Shown piece by piece: positions 26,668 to 34,425 of a DNA stretch of 64,000 nt (the first letter of the stretch is position 1; each line of letters opens with the position of its first letter). The notes below the pieces were generated by a model. The model did no database searches and was not told the DNA's origin. It saw only the letters and a program-made list of their open reading frames with translations. This stretch comes from Agromyces sp. LHK192 (GTDB lineage: Bacteria > Actinomycetota > Actinomycetes > Actinomycetales > Microbacteriaceae), in the NCBI RefSeq assembly GCF_004006235.1, contig NZ_CP034753.1, forward strand, positions 310,001 to 374,000, written 5' to 3'. The position numbers and the translations under genes were made by a program.

Positions 26668-27954
26668 ATGGGGGCGAAGGTGGTGTCCGGGGGGACGGGC
26701 ACGGCGCGACACGGTCGGCTCCCGCGGCGAGGTGCCTGGCGCACGCTGTCGGCATTCGTCGGCTCGTCGGTCGCGGTGCTCCTCGTCGCGACCACCGTCG
26801 TGGCTGGATACCTCGTGTACGACCTCTATCGCGCGCTCAAGGACGTCCCCCCGGTGGAACTGCAGAGCGAACGCCTGCTCGAGGGCGTGCCCGACATCGG
26901 TGCGATGGAGGGCGGGCTCGCGTTCCTGCTCGTCGGCAGCGACCAGCGACCGGAGGACGGCGCGTTCGGCGACCCGTACGAAGACAGCGGCATCCTCAAC
27001 GACGTCAACATCCTGTTGCACATCTCGCAGGACCACTCGCACGTCGAGGTCGTGAGCTTCCCACGCGATCTGCTCGTCGACGTCCCCGAGTGCCCCGATC
27101 CCGAGGGCGGCGAGGGCGACGTGCTCGACGAGCTGTACGGCGTGAAGCTCAACACCGTGCTCTTCCACGGCGGTGTCGGATGCGTGGCCGCGACCATCGA
27201 GGGGCTCACCGGCCTCACCGTTCCCCTCGCGGGGCTCATCCGCTTCCACGGGGTCGCCGCGATGGCCGAGGCGGTCGGCGGCGTGGAGGTGTGCCTGGTC
27301 GACCCGATCGAGGATCCCGAGTCGGGGCTGTTCCTCGAGGCGGGCACGAGTTCGATCACGGGGTATACGGCGCTCGCGTTCCTCCGGACGCGCAAGGCGA
27401 TCGGCGACGGCAGCGATCTCGGCCGCATCTCCAACCAGCAGCAGTTCCTCTCGTCGCTCATCCGCACGATCCAGCGCGACGGCGTCCTGGGCGACCCGGT
27501 GCGGCTCTACAACATCGCCAAGGTCGTGCTCGGGCAGATGCAGCTCTCGACGCGCCTCCAGGATCCGATCACGCTGGTCTCCGTTGCACGGACCCTGCAG
27601 CACGTCGACCTGTCGAAGGTCGTGTTCGTGCAGTACCCGACCGCGTACACCGACGACTTCGGCGCGGTCGTCCCGACCGATTCGGCGGAGGCGCTGAACG
27701 CGGCACTCCGGTCGGATGCGCCGCTGCAGCTGACGACGGATGACTCGGTCGACAACCCGTTCGGCACGGTTCCCGCCGAGACCTCCGCCCCGGTCGCGCC
27801 GCCGCCGGAGGCATCAGACACGCCGTCGGATGCCCCTCCCGACCCGGGCACGGGATCGCCTGCCCCGACCGATTCGACGGTCGTCGCGCTGCCGCCCGAG
27901 GTCAGCGGGCAGACCGGCGCCGAGGTGCGGTGCTCGACGTCCAACGGGGGCTGA
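26668..27954 (+). CDS. LCP (LytR-CpsA-Psr) family cell-wall ligase, paralogue 1
   Basis: 428 residues. A basic cytoplasmic start and one membrane segment at about 25-50 place the LCP domain outside the cell. Conserved elements include LLVGSDQRP, DVNILLHIS, VSFPRDLLV and FLRTRKAIGDGSDLGRISNQQQFL, carrying the Arg/Asp residues that bind the polyprenyl pyrophosphate. Such enzymes transfer teichoic acid, polysaccharide or glycan precursors from the lipid carrier to peptidoglycan. The C-terminus is a Pro/Ser/Thr-rich tail ending in GQTGAEVRCS. Start: the ATG at 26668, because longer in-frame extensions run into the preceding gene. Confidence 0.9.
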   Translation: MGAKVVSGGTGTARHGRLPRRGAWRTLSAFVGSSVAVLLVATTVVAGYLVYDLYRALKDVPPVELQSERLLEGVPDIGAMEGGLAFLLVGSDQRPEDGAFGDPYEDSGILNDVNILLHISQDHSHVEVVSFPRDLLVDVPECPDPEGGEGDVLDELYGVKLNTVLFHGGVGCVAATIEGLTGLTVPLAGLIRFHGVAAMAEAVGGVEVCLVDPIEDPESGLFLEAGTSSITGYTALAFLRTRKAIGDGSDLGRISNQQQFLSSLIRTIQRDGVLGDPVRLYNIAKVVLGQMQLSTRLQDPITLVSVARTLQHVDLSKVVFVQYPTAYTDDFGAVVPTDSAEALNAALRSDAPLQLTTDDSVDNPFGTVPAETSAPVAPPPEASDTPSDAPPDPGTGSPAPTDSTVVALPPEVSGQTGAEVRCSTSNGG

Positions 27955-28015
27955 ATCCGCGCACTTCAGCGCCTTCACAGCCTGCACTGACAGTCTGGCT
28001 GAGATGCGCGTCGGC

Positions 28016-28021
28016 TAGAAT
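28016..28021 (+). promoter_or_regulatory. Candidate -10 for tRNA-Ser(UGA)
   Basis: TAGAAT located 63 bases before the tRNA; no convincing -35 box at the standard spacing. Confidence 0.35.
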
Positions 28022-28084
28022 CGCCGTCGACCCGCCCGATGACGAGCTCCCGGATCGACCCGCGGGGCTCGTCGCGTGCGGTGA

Positions 28085-28169
28085 GGAGGGCTGTCCGAGC
28101 GGCCGATGGAGCTGGTCTTGAAAACCAGTGGGCAGCAATGCCTCGTGGGTTCGAATCCCACGCCCTCCG
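28085..28169 (+). tRNA. tRNA-Ser(UGA)
   Basis: 85-base class II tRNA. Acceptor arm GGAGGGC pairs with GCCCTCC (28162-28168), G discriminator as for serine tRNAs, anticodon stem CTGGT/ACCAG around CTTGAAA with anticodon TGA, a long variable arm, and T-arm GTGGGTTCGAATCCCAC. CCA is not encoded. Lies between the two LCP genes. Confidence 0.97.
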
Positions 28170-28209
28170 CGTATCGACGAGACCGAGACGACCGACCGAG
28201 AGGAGCGAG

Positions 28210-29502
28210 GTGCAGGAGCAGCCGACCCCGCCCACCCGTCGCGCCCAGGCGCGCCCGTCCGTCGCCCGGCACGGTCGCCTGAAGACCCGCAGTGCGTGGA
28301 AGACCGTCGCGAAGGTCGTCGCGTCGATCACCGCAGTCGTGCTGGTCTCCGGTGCCTCGGTCGCCGCGTACGCCGCATGGGACCTCGCGTCGACCGTGAA
28401 GCCGACGGTGAAGCTCGAGAGCGAGAAGATCCTCGAAGGCGTGCCCGACATCGGGGCCATCGACGGCGGAGTCAACCTGCTGATCATCGGCAGCGACAGC
28501 CGGCAAGGTCAGGGCGACGCATATGGCGACCCCGACGAGGAGACCGCTGTCCTCAACGACGTGACGATGCTGCTGCACATCTCGCAGGACCATTCGCACG
28601 TCGAGGTCGTCAGCTTCCCTCGCGACATGCTCGTCTCGGTGCCCGGCACCTGCACCGACCCGGACGACCCCTCCGACACGCTGTCGTCGATGTCCTCGAC
28701 GAAGATCAACTCCGTGCTGTCGTACGGCGGCATGGACTGCGTCGTCAAGACCGTCGAAGAGCTGCTCGGCATCAGCATCCCGTTGGCCGGAATCGTGCAG
28801 TTCAATGGCGTCGCAGGCCTGTCCGAGGCGGTCGGCGGCGTCGATGTGTGCGTCGCCGAACCGATCGAGGACGAGTACACCGGCACGTTCCTCGACGCCG
28901 GCACGCACTCGCTCAGCGGCATGGCCGCGCTGCAGTTCCTCCGGACCCGACACGGAGTCGGCGACGGATCGGATCTCGGGCGCATCTCGAATCAGCAGGT
29001 CTTCCTCTCAGCCCTGGCGCGAAAACTGCAGTCCGACGGCACGCTCGGCGACCCGACCAAGCTCTACTCGATCGCGAAGGCCGCGCTCGCCAACATGCAA
29101 CTGTCGAATTCCTTGGCGAACCCGACCTACATGATCTCCATCGCCAAAGCGATGAAGGATGTGGACCTCGCCAAGATCGCGTTCATCCAGTACCCGACGG
29201 CATATGTCGAGGGCGGCGGCGCGGTCGAGCCGACCTGGCAGGCGGAGGCCGTGAACCTCGCCTTGCAGCAGGACGTCCCCGTGGTGCTGCCGACCGAGCA
29301 GGACTCGGACTTCGCATCGGCCGGCGACCCGAACGCGCCGGTCGCCGAGACGCCGGTCGAGGAGGCTCCGGTCGAGGAGGCTCCCGCGGAGGGCACCGAG
29401 ACGGCGCCCGCACCCACGCAGCAGGCCGACCTCGAGGGCGTCTCCGGTCAGACCGCGGCCGATGTGCGCTGCTCGGCGGGGCGCACGCTCGACGACCAGT
29501 AG
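28210..29502 (+). CDS. LCP (LytR-CpsA-Psr) family cell-wall ligase, paralogue 2
   Basis: 430 residues; close paralogue of the protein at 26668 over the whole LCP domain (LEGVPDIGAIDGG, IIGSDSRQGQGD, HISQDHSHVEVVSFPRDML and LRTRHGVGDGSDLGRISNQQ) and even in the C-terminal motif SGQTAADVRCS. One membrane segment at about 30-54. A Pro/Glu-rich tail with EEAPVEEAP repeats precedes the C-terminus. GTG start at 28210 with AGGAG upstream; an ORF reading through the tRNA is not credible. Expected to ligate a glycopolymer to the wall; the two copies may act on different polymers or be redundant. Confidence 0.9.
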   Translation: MQEQPTPPTRRAQARPSVARHGRLKTRSAWKTVAKVVASITAVVLVSGASVAAYAAWDLASTVKPTVKLESEKILEGVPDIGAIDGGVNLLIIGSDSRQGQGDAYGDPDEETAVLNDVTMLLHISQDHSHVEVVSFPRDMLVSVPGTCTDPDDPSDTLSSMSSTKINSVLSYGGMDCVVKTVEELLGISIPLAGIVQFNGVAGLSEAVGGVDVCVAEPIEDEYTGTFLDAGTHSLSGMAALQFLRTRHGVGDGSDLGRISNQQVFLSALARKLQSDGTLGDPTKLYSIAKAALANMQLSNSLANPTYMISIAKAMKDVDLAKIAFIQYPTAYVEGGGAVEPTWQAEAVNLALQQDVPVVLPTEQDSDFASAGDPNAPVAETPVEEAPVEEAPAEGTETAPAPTQQADLEGVSGQTAADVRCSAGRTLDDQ

Positions 29503-29564
29503 ACCCGAGATCTCCTGCGCGGTCCTGCGGCTCCGCCGAATCGTGATTCCGGCGACCATCGGGT

Positions 29565-29570
29565 TATGAT
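29565..29570 (+). promoter_or_regulatory. Candidate -10 for tRNA-Ser(GCU)
   Basis: TATGAT 28 bases before the tRNA gene; the -35 region is not clear. Confidence 0.45.
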
Positions 29571-29598
29571 GGCTGTCGCGTGCGCTCGTCGCATGCAA

Positions 29599-29687
29599 GG
29601 AGACGTCGCATAGTCCGGTCGAGTGCACCACCCTGCTAAGGTGGAGTCCCCGTAAGGGGACCGCGGGTTCAAATCCCGCCGTCTCCG
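29599..29687 (+). tRNA. tRNA-Ser(GCU)
   Basis: 89-base class II tRNA. Acceptor GGAGACG pairs with CGTCTCC (29680-29686), G discriminator, anticodon stem CCACC/GGTGG around CTGCTAA with anticodon GCT, variable arm stem TCCCC/GGGGA, and T-arm GCGGGTTCAAATCCCGC. CCA not encoded. It forms the left border of the accessory island that follows. Confidence 0.97.
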
Positions 29688-29733
29688 CACTCCTCTCTCT
29701 CTCGTCCAGAGATTCTGTCCGACGTCACGCTAA

Positions 29734-29801
29734 CTCATCATTTGGTCAAAGAAGCCCATCATCCGCTCGCTGAATCTCATCAGTAGCAGAGGATCTCATC
29801 A
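29734..29801 (+). repeat. Four spaced CYCATCA direct repeats (operator-like array)
   Basis: CTCATCA at 29734, CCCATCA at 29755, CTCATCA at 29776 and CTCATCA at 29795, spaced 21, 21 and 19 bases, about two helical turns. The array ends 9 bases before the ATG-proximal AGGAG of the small HTH gene, so it probably binds a regulator, perhaps that gene's own product. Confidence 0.6.
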
Positions 29802-29816
29802 TTTTGAGGAGACGTG

Positions 29817-30098
29817 ATGTCAGGGCGTCCCAGTCGTGATTCGCCGAGTAGTTTCAGCGATGCGTGGCCCGAATCCGCGTCCAATGATCCTCAGGCAGAG
29901 ATGGTGCGCAGGTTCGTTCTCAACGTTCGGGCCCAAATCGGCGACCGTAGCGTTCGTTCCTTTGCGCTTGCGGCGGGCATTAACCACGCAACCCTGCTCA
30001 AGACACTCGATGGAGCGAGTTGGCCGGATGCGGCGACGATTTCGGCTCTTGAGATCGCCGCATCGAAGAGGCTCTGGCCGGGACCAGACTCGGGCTAG
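29817..30098 (+). CDS. Small helix-turn-helix (XRE-like) protein
   Basis: 93 residues. The C-terminal two-thirds resembles an XRE-type helix-turn-helix: RSFALAAGINHATLLKTLDG, then WPDAATISALEIA and a terminal KRLWPG, a pattern seen in small actinobacterial regulators. The first 30 residues are Ser/Asp-rich and probably flexible. ATG at 29817 with AGGAG 5 bases before it; a GTG directly upstream is less likely. Preceded by a four-repeat CYCATCA array. A degenerate second copy lies at about 30848-30966. Confidence 0.7.
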   Translation: MSGRPSRDSPSSFSDAWPESASNDPQAEMVRRFVLNVRAQIGDRSVRSFALAAGINHATLLKTLDGASWPDAATISALEIAASKRLWPGPDSG

Positions 30099-30109
30099 CA
30101 GAGGACACG

Positions 30110-30793
30110 TCAAGCAACGTCGAGCAACCCTGCCGCTTCCAGGATCGGCCGAAGCCTCGCATGCGCGGCAGGCCGGATCCGATCGAACGACTCGAGGCTG
30201 TCGGACAGTGTCTCATTGCACCACCTGTGCGCGGTTCGGAGGTTCTCGATGTCGTCGCTGCCTCCCCAGGCATGCGGGTGATCGTGGTCAAGCACCGGAT
30301 ACGTATCGTCCAACGGGTGGGCATCCGGGTCGGTTGGAAGCTTGCACAGGTGGCAGATGTGGTTGTCGCGTTCAAGGACGGCCGGTCGGTGCTTCCGGTA
30401 CCCCTGCGGTCGTCTGTTCTTCGGCGGACTCTTCCTGTGTTTAGGCCGTAGCCCGCGGACATCACGGCACGGCGGACAGTCACACCCGACAAGCTCCGGG
30501 TGCTCTTCCCGAAACCGCACACGGCACGGCAGGTGCTCAGCAGCGAACTCATACCCGAGTTGACCGCCGATCCGAAAGAACTGTTCGTACTCCGTGTTGC
30601 AGATATAGCAATGGCCGCTTTTGGCGAAGGTGAAGAACAATTGACAGTCCGAGGAGCAGTACCGCCGCAAACTTAGGTGGGTATCGAACACGACCCCGCA
30701 CCCACGACATGCGGTCGAGTACAGCTTCCGTTCTTCGGACACTTCGGCGGACACCTTCGCCACGATAGCCGCATGCGCCTCGCGGGCAATCAC
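30110..30793 (-). CDS. HNH endonuclease
   Basis: 227 residues. The N-terminal part has paired Cys motifs (CRGCG, YCSSDC, CYIC, CDCPPC) suggesting zinc ribbons, followed by a basic Lys/Arg-rich segment. The HNH domain is at about 145-205: CHLCKLP, the core LDHDHPHAWGGSDDIENLRTA and HRWCN. Predicted metal-dependent nickase or nuclease. It starts with GTG, with only a weak GAAAG upstream, and points away from the HTH remnant. It may be part of a mobile or defence island; no partner toxin, methylase or phage gene is next to it. Confidence 0.85.
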   Translation of the reverse strand: MIAREAHAAIVAKVSAEVSEERKLYSTACRGCGVVFDTHLSLRRYCSSDCQLFFTFAKSGHCYICNTEYEQFFRIGGQLGYEFAAEHLPCRVRFREEHPELVGCDCPPCRDVRGLRPKHRKSPPKNRRPQGYRKHRPAVLERDNHICHLCKLPTDPDAHPLDDTYPVLDHDHPHAWGGSDDIENLRTAHRWCNETLSDSLESFDRIRPAAHARLRPILEAAGLLDVA

Positions 30794-30806
30794 GCAACTT
30801 TCACGC

Positions 30807-31052
30807 GTGACGACCGTTGCGCGCTATCACGGTCGGCAACACTCTGCGAGCCTGCTCAAGACACTCGATGGACTGAGACGGCCGGATGCGGCGACGATCT
30901 CAGCTCTCGGGCTCGCGGCATTCATGCGGCTCTGGCCGGAGCCAGATTCTGTGAAGCGGAGGACGTGTCGTGATCGCATTTGGTTCCGCGAATGCGTCCG
31001 GCTTGCTTCTTGTGATCTCAGTCTCACCGCGAGCGTGGTCGACTATTCTTGA
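30807..31052 (+). pseudogene. Degenerate second copy of the small HTH gene
   Basis: About 115 bases (30848-30966) are clearly similar to 29990-30105, in the same frame: LLKTLDG, RPDAATISAL, LAA and RLWPEPDS match the intact protein. The N-terminal third and the upstream repeat array are missing, and there is no Shine-Dalgarno sequence. Interpreted as a decayed duplicate separated from the first copy by the HNH gene. Confidence 0.6.
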
Positions 31053-31652
31053 CGGCCCCGCTCCCCAGCTGCCTCCGGCAAGTAGGACATTGCGAACCGC
31101 TCGATCGAGTCCGAACAGAGCGCTGATAGTGGTGACCAATTGGGCAGACCCACCATGCGCGGAAAGTGCTCGAGCTTGCCAAGTCGATTGGCTGGGGGCC
31201 ATTCCTTGCGCTGTCCCATTCTTTCGATTCGGAAGGATGCAAACTGGCGAAGCTGTTGAAGCCAGGAAGGACCCGATTTCGGGCGCAGGCTCCGCAGCCT
31301 GTACCGGCGAGCCTGCTCTGGATCCTCGCGCGGTAGGAGTGTCCGACCGGGCAGCTCCACCAGGCGACCATGACAGTCGTGCTGACCTCATCGAGACGCA
31401 TCCCGTTCCGCGACTCATCCCATTCGACTCTGAGGTTGGGCGCCGCCCTAACCGCGATGCTGTTCATCCCTTGCTGGATCCGATGGTTCCGGCAGATTGG
31501 GCAAGTGGGATGTCGACTTTGGGCTCTTCGGACCACTGTTTGCGTCCAACTGTGCCCTACCGCGCAACGCCAACGAACCATCAACGTTGAGCCCCTTCCG
31601 ACAAAGCACGGACGTAGGAACCCGTTCAAGTCAGGGTCCCACTCCTTGGATA
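31024..31652 (-). pseudogene. Zinc-ribbon repeat protein, 5' end removed by IS
   Basis: Remaining C-terminal part of a protein built from repeated treble-clef/zinc-ribbon units (PF14311/DUF4379 type): VRWRCAVGHSW...CPIC, VAWWSCPVGHSY...CGAC and RAWWVCPIGHHY...CPTC, separated by EWDESRN and EWDSARN linkers. The frame remains open past the TTG at 31629 (reading SLSKEWDPDLNG, another linker) up to the IS end, so that TTG is not the natural start and the N-terminal repeats have been lost. Such proteins are nucleic-acid-binding-like and often accompany defence or mobile genes; function unknown. Confidence 0.75.
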
Positions 31653-31975
31653 GGGACTGCTGAAGGTCTTGGTGACTCTTCGGGTTAGGCCGCGAGTGCG
31701 GCCGGTCTGGTGGTAATCATCTCGTACTCGATCGGTGTGAGGCGTCCGAGTGCGCGTTGCCGGCGTCGGCGGTGGTAGACCGCTTCGATCCAGGACACGA
31801 TCTCGAGTCGGAGCTCTTGCCGGGTCTGCCAGGTACGAGTGTTGAGCACGTTCTTCTGCAGCAACGCGAAGAAGGACTCCATCGCCGCGTTATCGCCAGC
31901 TGCACCGACCCTGCCCATCGACCCCGTCAAGCCTGCGTGCTGGAGCGCGAGCACGAATCGCCTGGAACGAAATTG

Positions 31976-33472
31976 CCTGAGTTCAACCGGTCGTTGCAAC
32001 ACCGGACTGTTGGAGTGAGCGTAGCTGCTCCTCGAACACCTCCGCGGGAGTCTTCCAGTCGAGACTCTTGCGTGGCCGGTTGTTGAGCGTGAGCGCGACA
32101 GCCTCGAGGTCTTCGGCACTCCAGCGCGATAGATCGGTCCCCTTCGGGAAGTACTGACGTAGCAGCCCGTTCGTGTTCTCGTTCGTCGGGCGCTGCCAGG
32201 GCGAGTGCGGGTCCGCGAAAAACACCTTCGTGCCGGTCTCGAGCGCGAACTGCGCATGTCCGGAGAGTTCTTTGCCGCGGTCCCAGGTGATCGTCTTTCG
32301 GAGCTGCTCGGGAAGCTTCGTCATCGACGTCGTCAATGCGGCGTTCATCGCCATCGCGCCGTAGCCGCCCAGCGCCGGACCGTTCTTCACCGGTGGTATC
32401 TCGCCCCAACCCTCAAGCCGAGGCAGATGCACGAGCAACGTCGAGCGGCTCCTGCGTTCGACGATCGTGCCGATCGCGGATCGGCCGGTGCCGATGATCA
32501 GGTCACCTTCCCAATGGCCGGGAACCGCGCGGTCCGCGGCCTCAGCAGGGCGCTCTGAGAACACCACATCCTCGGTGACATGCCCCTGCGGTCGGTTGCG
32601 TGCTCGCGCTCGTGGTTGCCGGAGTGCACGGCCGGTCCGCAGGCAGGCGACGAGCTCGCGTTTGAGCGCGCCACGGCCTTGGATGAAGAGCGACTGGTAG
32701 ATCGCCTCGTGGCTGATGCGCATGGACTCATCATCCGGGAAGTCGACCTGCAGCCGGTGCGAGATCTGCTCCGGACTCCACGCCAGCGTCCACCGCCGGT
32801 CCTGCCGGTGCGGCTTGTTCAGTCCTTTCCATGCCGGCGGTTCCGGCCCCACGACGATCGTGCCGTCTGATCGTCGGACGTGCCCGGACAGACGCTCCTG
32901 CACGTATTCGCGCAATCTGTCGTTGGTGACGAGCTTTCCGGCCTTCGGGCGCTTCGCGGCCTGCTGAGCCTTCCACTGCGCGACCAACGCCCGGTACTCC
33001 TGCTTCCCGCTCCGTGTGGCCGCGTTGCGACGCAGCTCGCGAGAGATCGTGCCGGGATCGCGCCCGATCTTGCGCGCGATCTCACGAACTCCAACCTGCC
33101 TGGCACGAAGCAGCGCGATCTCCTCACGCTCCTCGAAGGTCAGGTAGCGCCCGGACGGCTCGGCCAATGAGATCGGCGGCATGCCCCCAGCGTGGCGAAA
33201 CCATCGGGACCCGACCGGCACGGACACGCCCACCTTCAACGCCGCTTCGGCCGAAGTGATGCCCGTCGCGATCAACTTCCAGAACTGCCGCTGCACCGCC
33301 CGCGAGGGCTCTGGCCGACCGGGTGAGCGCATCGGAGGTCGTAGCGCTCGATCCGCACGCCACTGCCGACGCGCCCCTTCAGGAACGTCACTCGTCTTCG
33401 CGAACCAATCCTTCGTCGCCACTGCTGAACACCTCCACGATCAAGGTGTTGCGACGACCAGTTGAATCCACC
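31976..33472 (-). mobile_element. IS30-family insertion sequence, apparently complete
   Basis: 1497-bp element inserted in the IS3 OrfB gene. Its terminal inverted repeats share TTCAAC, GGTCGT and GCAACACC (left 31976-32003; right 33445-33472). The insertion is flanked by a 3-bp direct repeat TTG (31973-31975 and 33473-33475); removing one copy plus the element restores the OrfB reading frame (SQFRS). It contains one intact transposase gene. Confidence 0.9.
31983..33422 (-). CDS. IS30-family transposase
   Basis: 479 residues, apparently intact. Includes a helix-turn-helix for end binding (YLTFEEREEIALLRARQVGVREIARKIGRDPGTISREL, read as two motifs), then the DDE catalytic core: D in HWEGDLIIG, D in TWDRGKEL and E in PTNENTNGLLRQYFP. 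The GTG at 33422 has GGAGG upstream. The stop lies 7 bases inside the left end. The extra 110 residues before the HTH are common in actinobacterial members. Confidence 0.92.
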   Translation of the reverse strand: MATKDWFAKTSDVPEGARRQWRADRALRPPMRSPGRPEPSRAVQRQFWKLIATGITSAEAALKVGVSVPVGSRWFRHAGGMPPISLAEPSGRYLTFEEREEIALLRARQVGVREIARKIGRDPGTISRELRRNAATRSGKQEYRALVAQWKAQQAAKRPKAGKLVTNDRLREYVQERLSGHVRRSDGTIVVGPEPPAWKGLNKPHRQDRRWTLAWSPEQISHRLQVDFPDDESMRISHEAIYQSLFIQGRGALKRELVACLRTGRALRQPRARARNRPQGHVTEDVVFSERPAEAADRAVPGHWEGDLIIGTGRSAIGTIVERRSRSTLLVHLPRLEGWGEIPPVKNGPALGGYGAMAMNAALTTSMTKLPEQLRKTITWDRGKELSGHAQFALETGTKVFFADPHSPWQRPTNENTNGLLRQYFPKGTDLSRWSAEDLEAVALTLNNRPRKSLDWKTPAEVFEEQLRSLQQSGVATTG

Positions 33473-34065
33473 TTGACTGCCCCTGTCGGAGTGCACGGTC
33501 GTGCCGACCGGGCTTCGACGTTGGATCGCCATGGTCAACGCGTTCACGGCGAGCTCGGCGGTCATCGTGGAATCGATCGAGTAACCCACGATCCGGTTCG
33601 AGTAGACGTCCTTGATCGCGCAGCAGTACAGCTTGCCTTCGCTCGTGCGATGCTCCGTGATGTCCGTGAGCCACAACCGGTTCGGCGCATCCGCGGTGAA
33701 TGCCCGTTTCACGAGGTCGTCATGCACGGGAGGTCCGGGCCTGGTGTTCTTGCCACGTCGCCGGCGCACCGTGGTCGAGACGATCTGATTGTCCCGGCAC
33801 AGTCGCCACACGCGACGTTCGGACGCTTCGAACCCGAGATCGGCCAGCTCGTCCGCGATCAACCGGTACCCGAACGCCGGCGCTTCAGCGTGCGTGTCCG
33901 CGGCCGCGTTGACCAGCTGCGCTTCCTCCCAGCACCGGTCCGACACCGGGGCTTTCAACCACCGGTAGAACGGCTGCTTCGCGATCTTCAAGACCCGGCA
34001 CGTCACCGCGACCGGCACCCTGACGGGTGCGCCGGTCGCGGCAAGCTCGCGGACGAGCGGGTAGA

Positions 34066-34365
34066 TCATTTTGGGGAACGCAGCACGCCTTGCGAGAGAT
34101 ACGCTGCCGCGCGGCGCAGGACCTCGTTCTCCTGCTCGAGCAGACGCACCCGCTTCTTCAGCTCACGCATCTCGTCGAGCTCGGCACGCGTCTGCCCAGG
34201 CGCGGCACCGTCCTCGATATCGGCCCGGCGGACCCAGTTCTGCACACACGACTCGGAGATCCCGAAGCTCTTCGCGACCTGCGCGAACGACTGCTCACGC
34301 CGCCGGGCGATCGCCACAACGTCCTCACGGAACTCCTTCGGATACGGCTTCGGCACAACGGCCAT
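34066..34365 (-). CDS. IS3 OrfA
   Basis: 99 residues (ATG at 34365; a TTG at 34383 would add six). Helix-turn-helix of the IS3 OrfA type (PYPKEFREDVVAIARRRE, then FGISESCVQNWVRRA) followed by a leucine-zipper-like helix (MRELKKRVRLLEQENEVLRRA). The gene ends in a CCCAAAA slippery stretch just before TGA, so an OrfAB fusion could be made by -1 frameshifting when OrfB was intact. Confidence 0.85.
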   Translation of the reverse strand: MAVVPKPYPKEFREDVVAIARRREQSFAQVAKSFGISESCVQNWVRRADIEDGAAPGQTRAELDEMRELKKRVRLLEQENEVLRRAAAYLSQGVLRSPK

Positions 34366-34425
34366 CCTTCCAGCAGCGACCAAATCGCCACAGATCAGGA
34401 GTCACCTAAACCTTCAGCAGTCCCG

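Larger units (their letters stand above)
31685..34069 (-). pseudogene. IS3 OrfB transposase, split by IS30
   Basis: The N-terminal part (34069-33476) starts at ATG, contains the helix-turn-helix-like leader and catalytic D in WLTDITEH and D in VHSDRGSQ. The frame resumes at 31975 with FRSRRFVLALQHAG and carries the third catalytic residue in NAAMESFF, ending at 31685. Joining the parts restores the rve (DDE) integrase domain. Inactive as it stands. Its ATG overlaps the OrfA stop (AAAATGA), allowing coupling or -1 frameshifting. Confidence 0.88.
31653..34424 (-). mobile_element. IS3-family element, interrupted by an IS30-family element
   Basis: Ends are imperfect 26-bp inverted repeats beginning GGGACTGCTGAAGG (31653 onward, and complement of 34399-34424) with two mismatches. 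It encodes OrfA and OrfB in the IS3 arrangement. OrfB is split by the insertion at 31976-33472; without it the element would be about 1.27 kb. The flanks show no direct target duplication, and the two flanking sequences belong to different genes, suggesting deletion next to the element. Confidence 0.88.

Noticed and set aside
29503..29560. GC-rich inverted bases after the second LCP gene as a terminator
   Set aside because: No stem longer than about five base pairs could be drawn.
31024..31629. Zinc-ribbon ORF taken as a complete gene with TTG start
   Set aside because: The frame continues with family-like sequence to the IS boundary; the TTG has no ribosome-binding site.
33272..33475. C-terminal part of the IS3 OrfB frame as read through the IS30 end
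   Set aside because: After the VHSDRGSQ motif it reads IS30 terminal sequence; the true continuation is at 31975.
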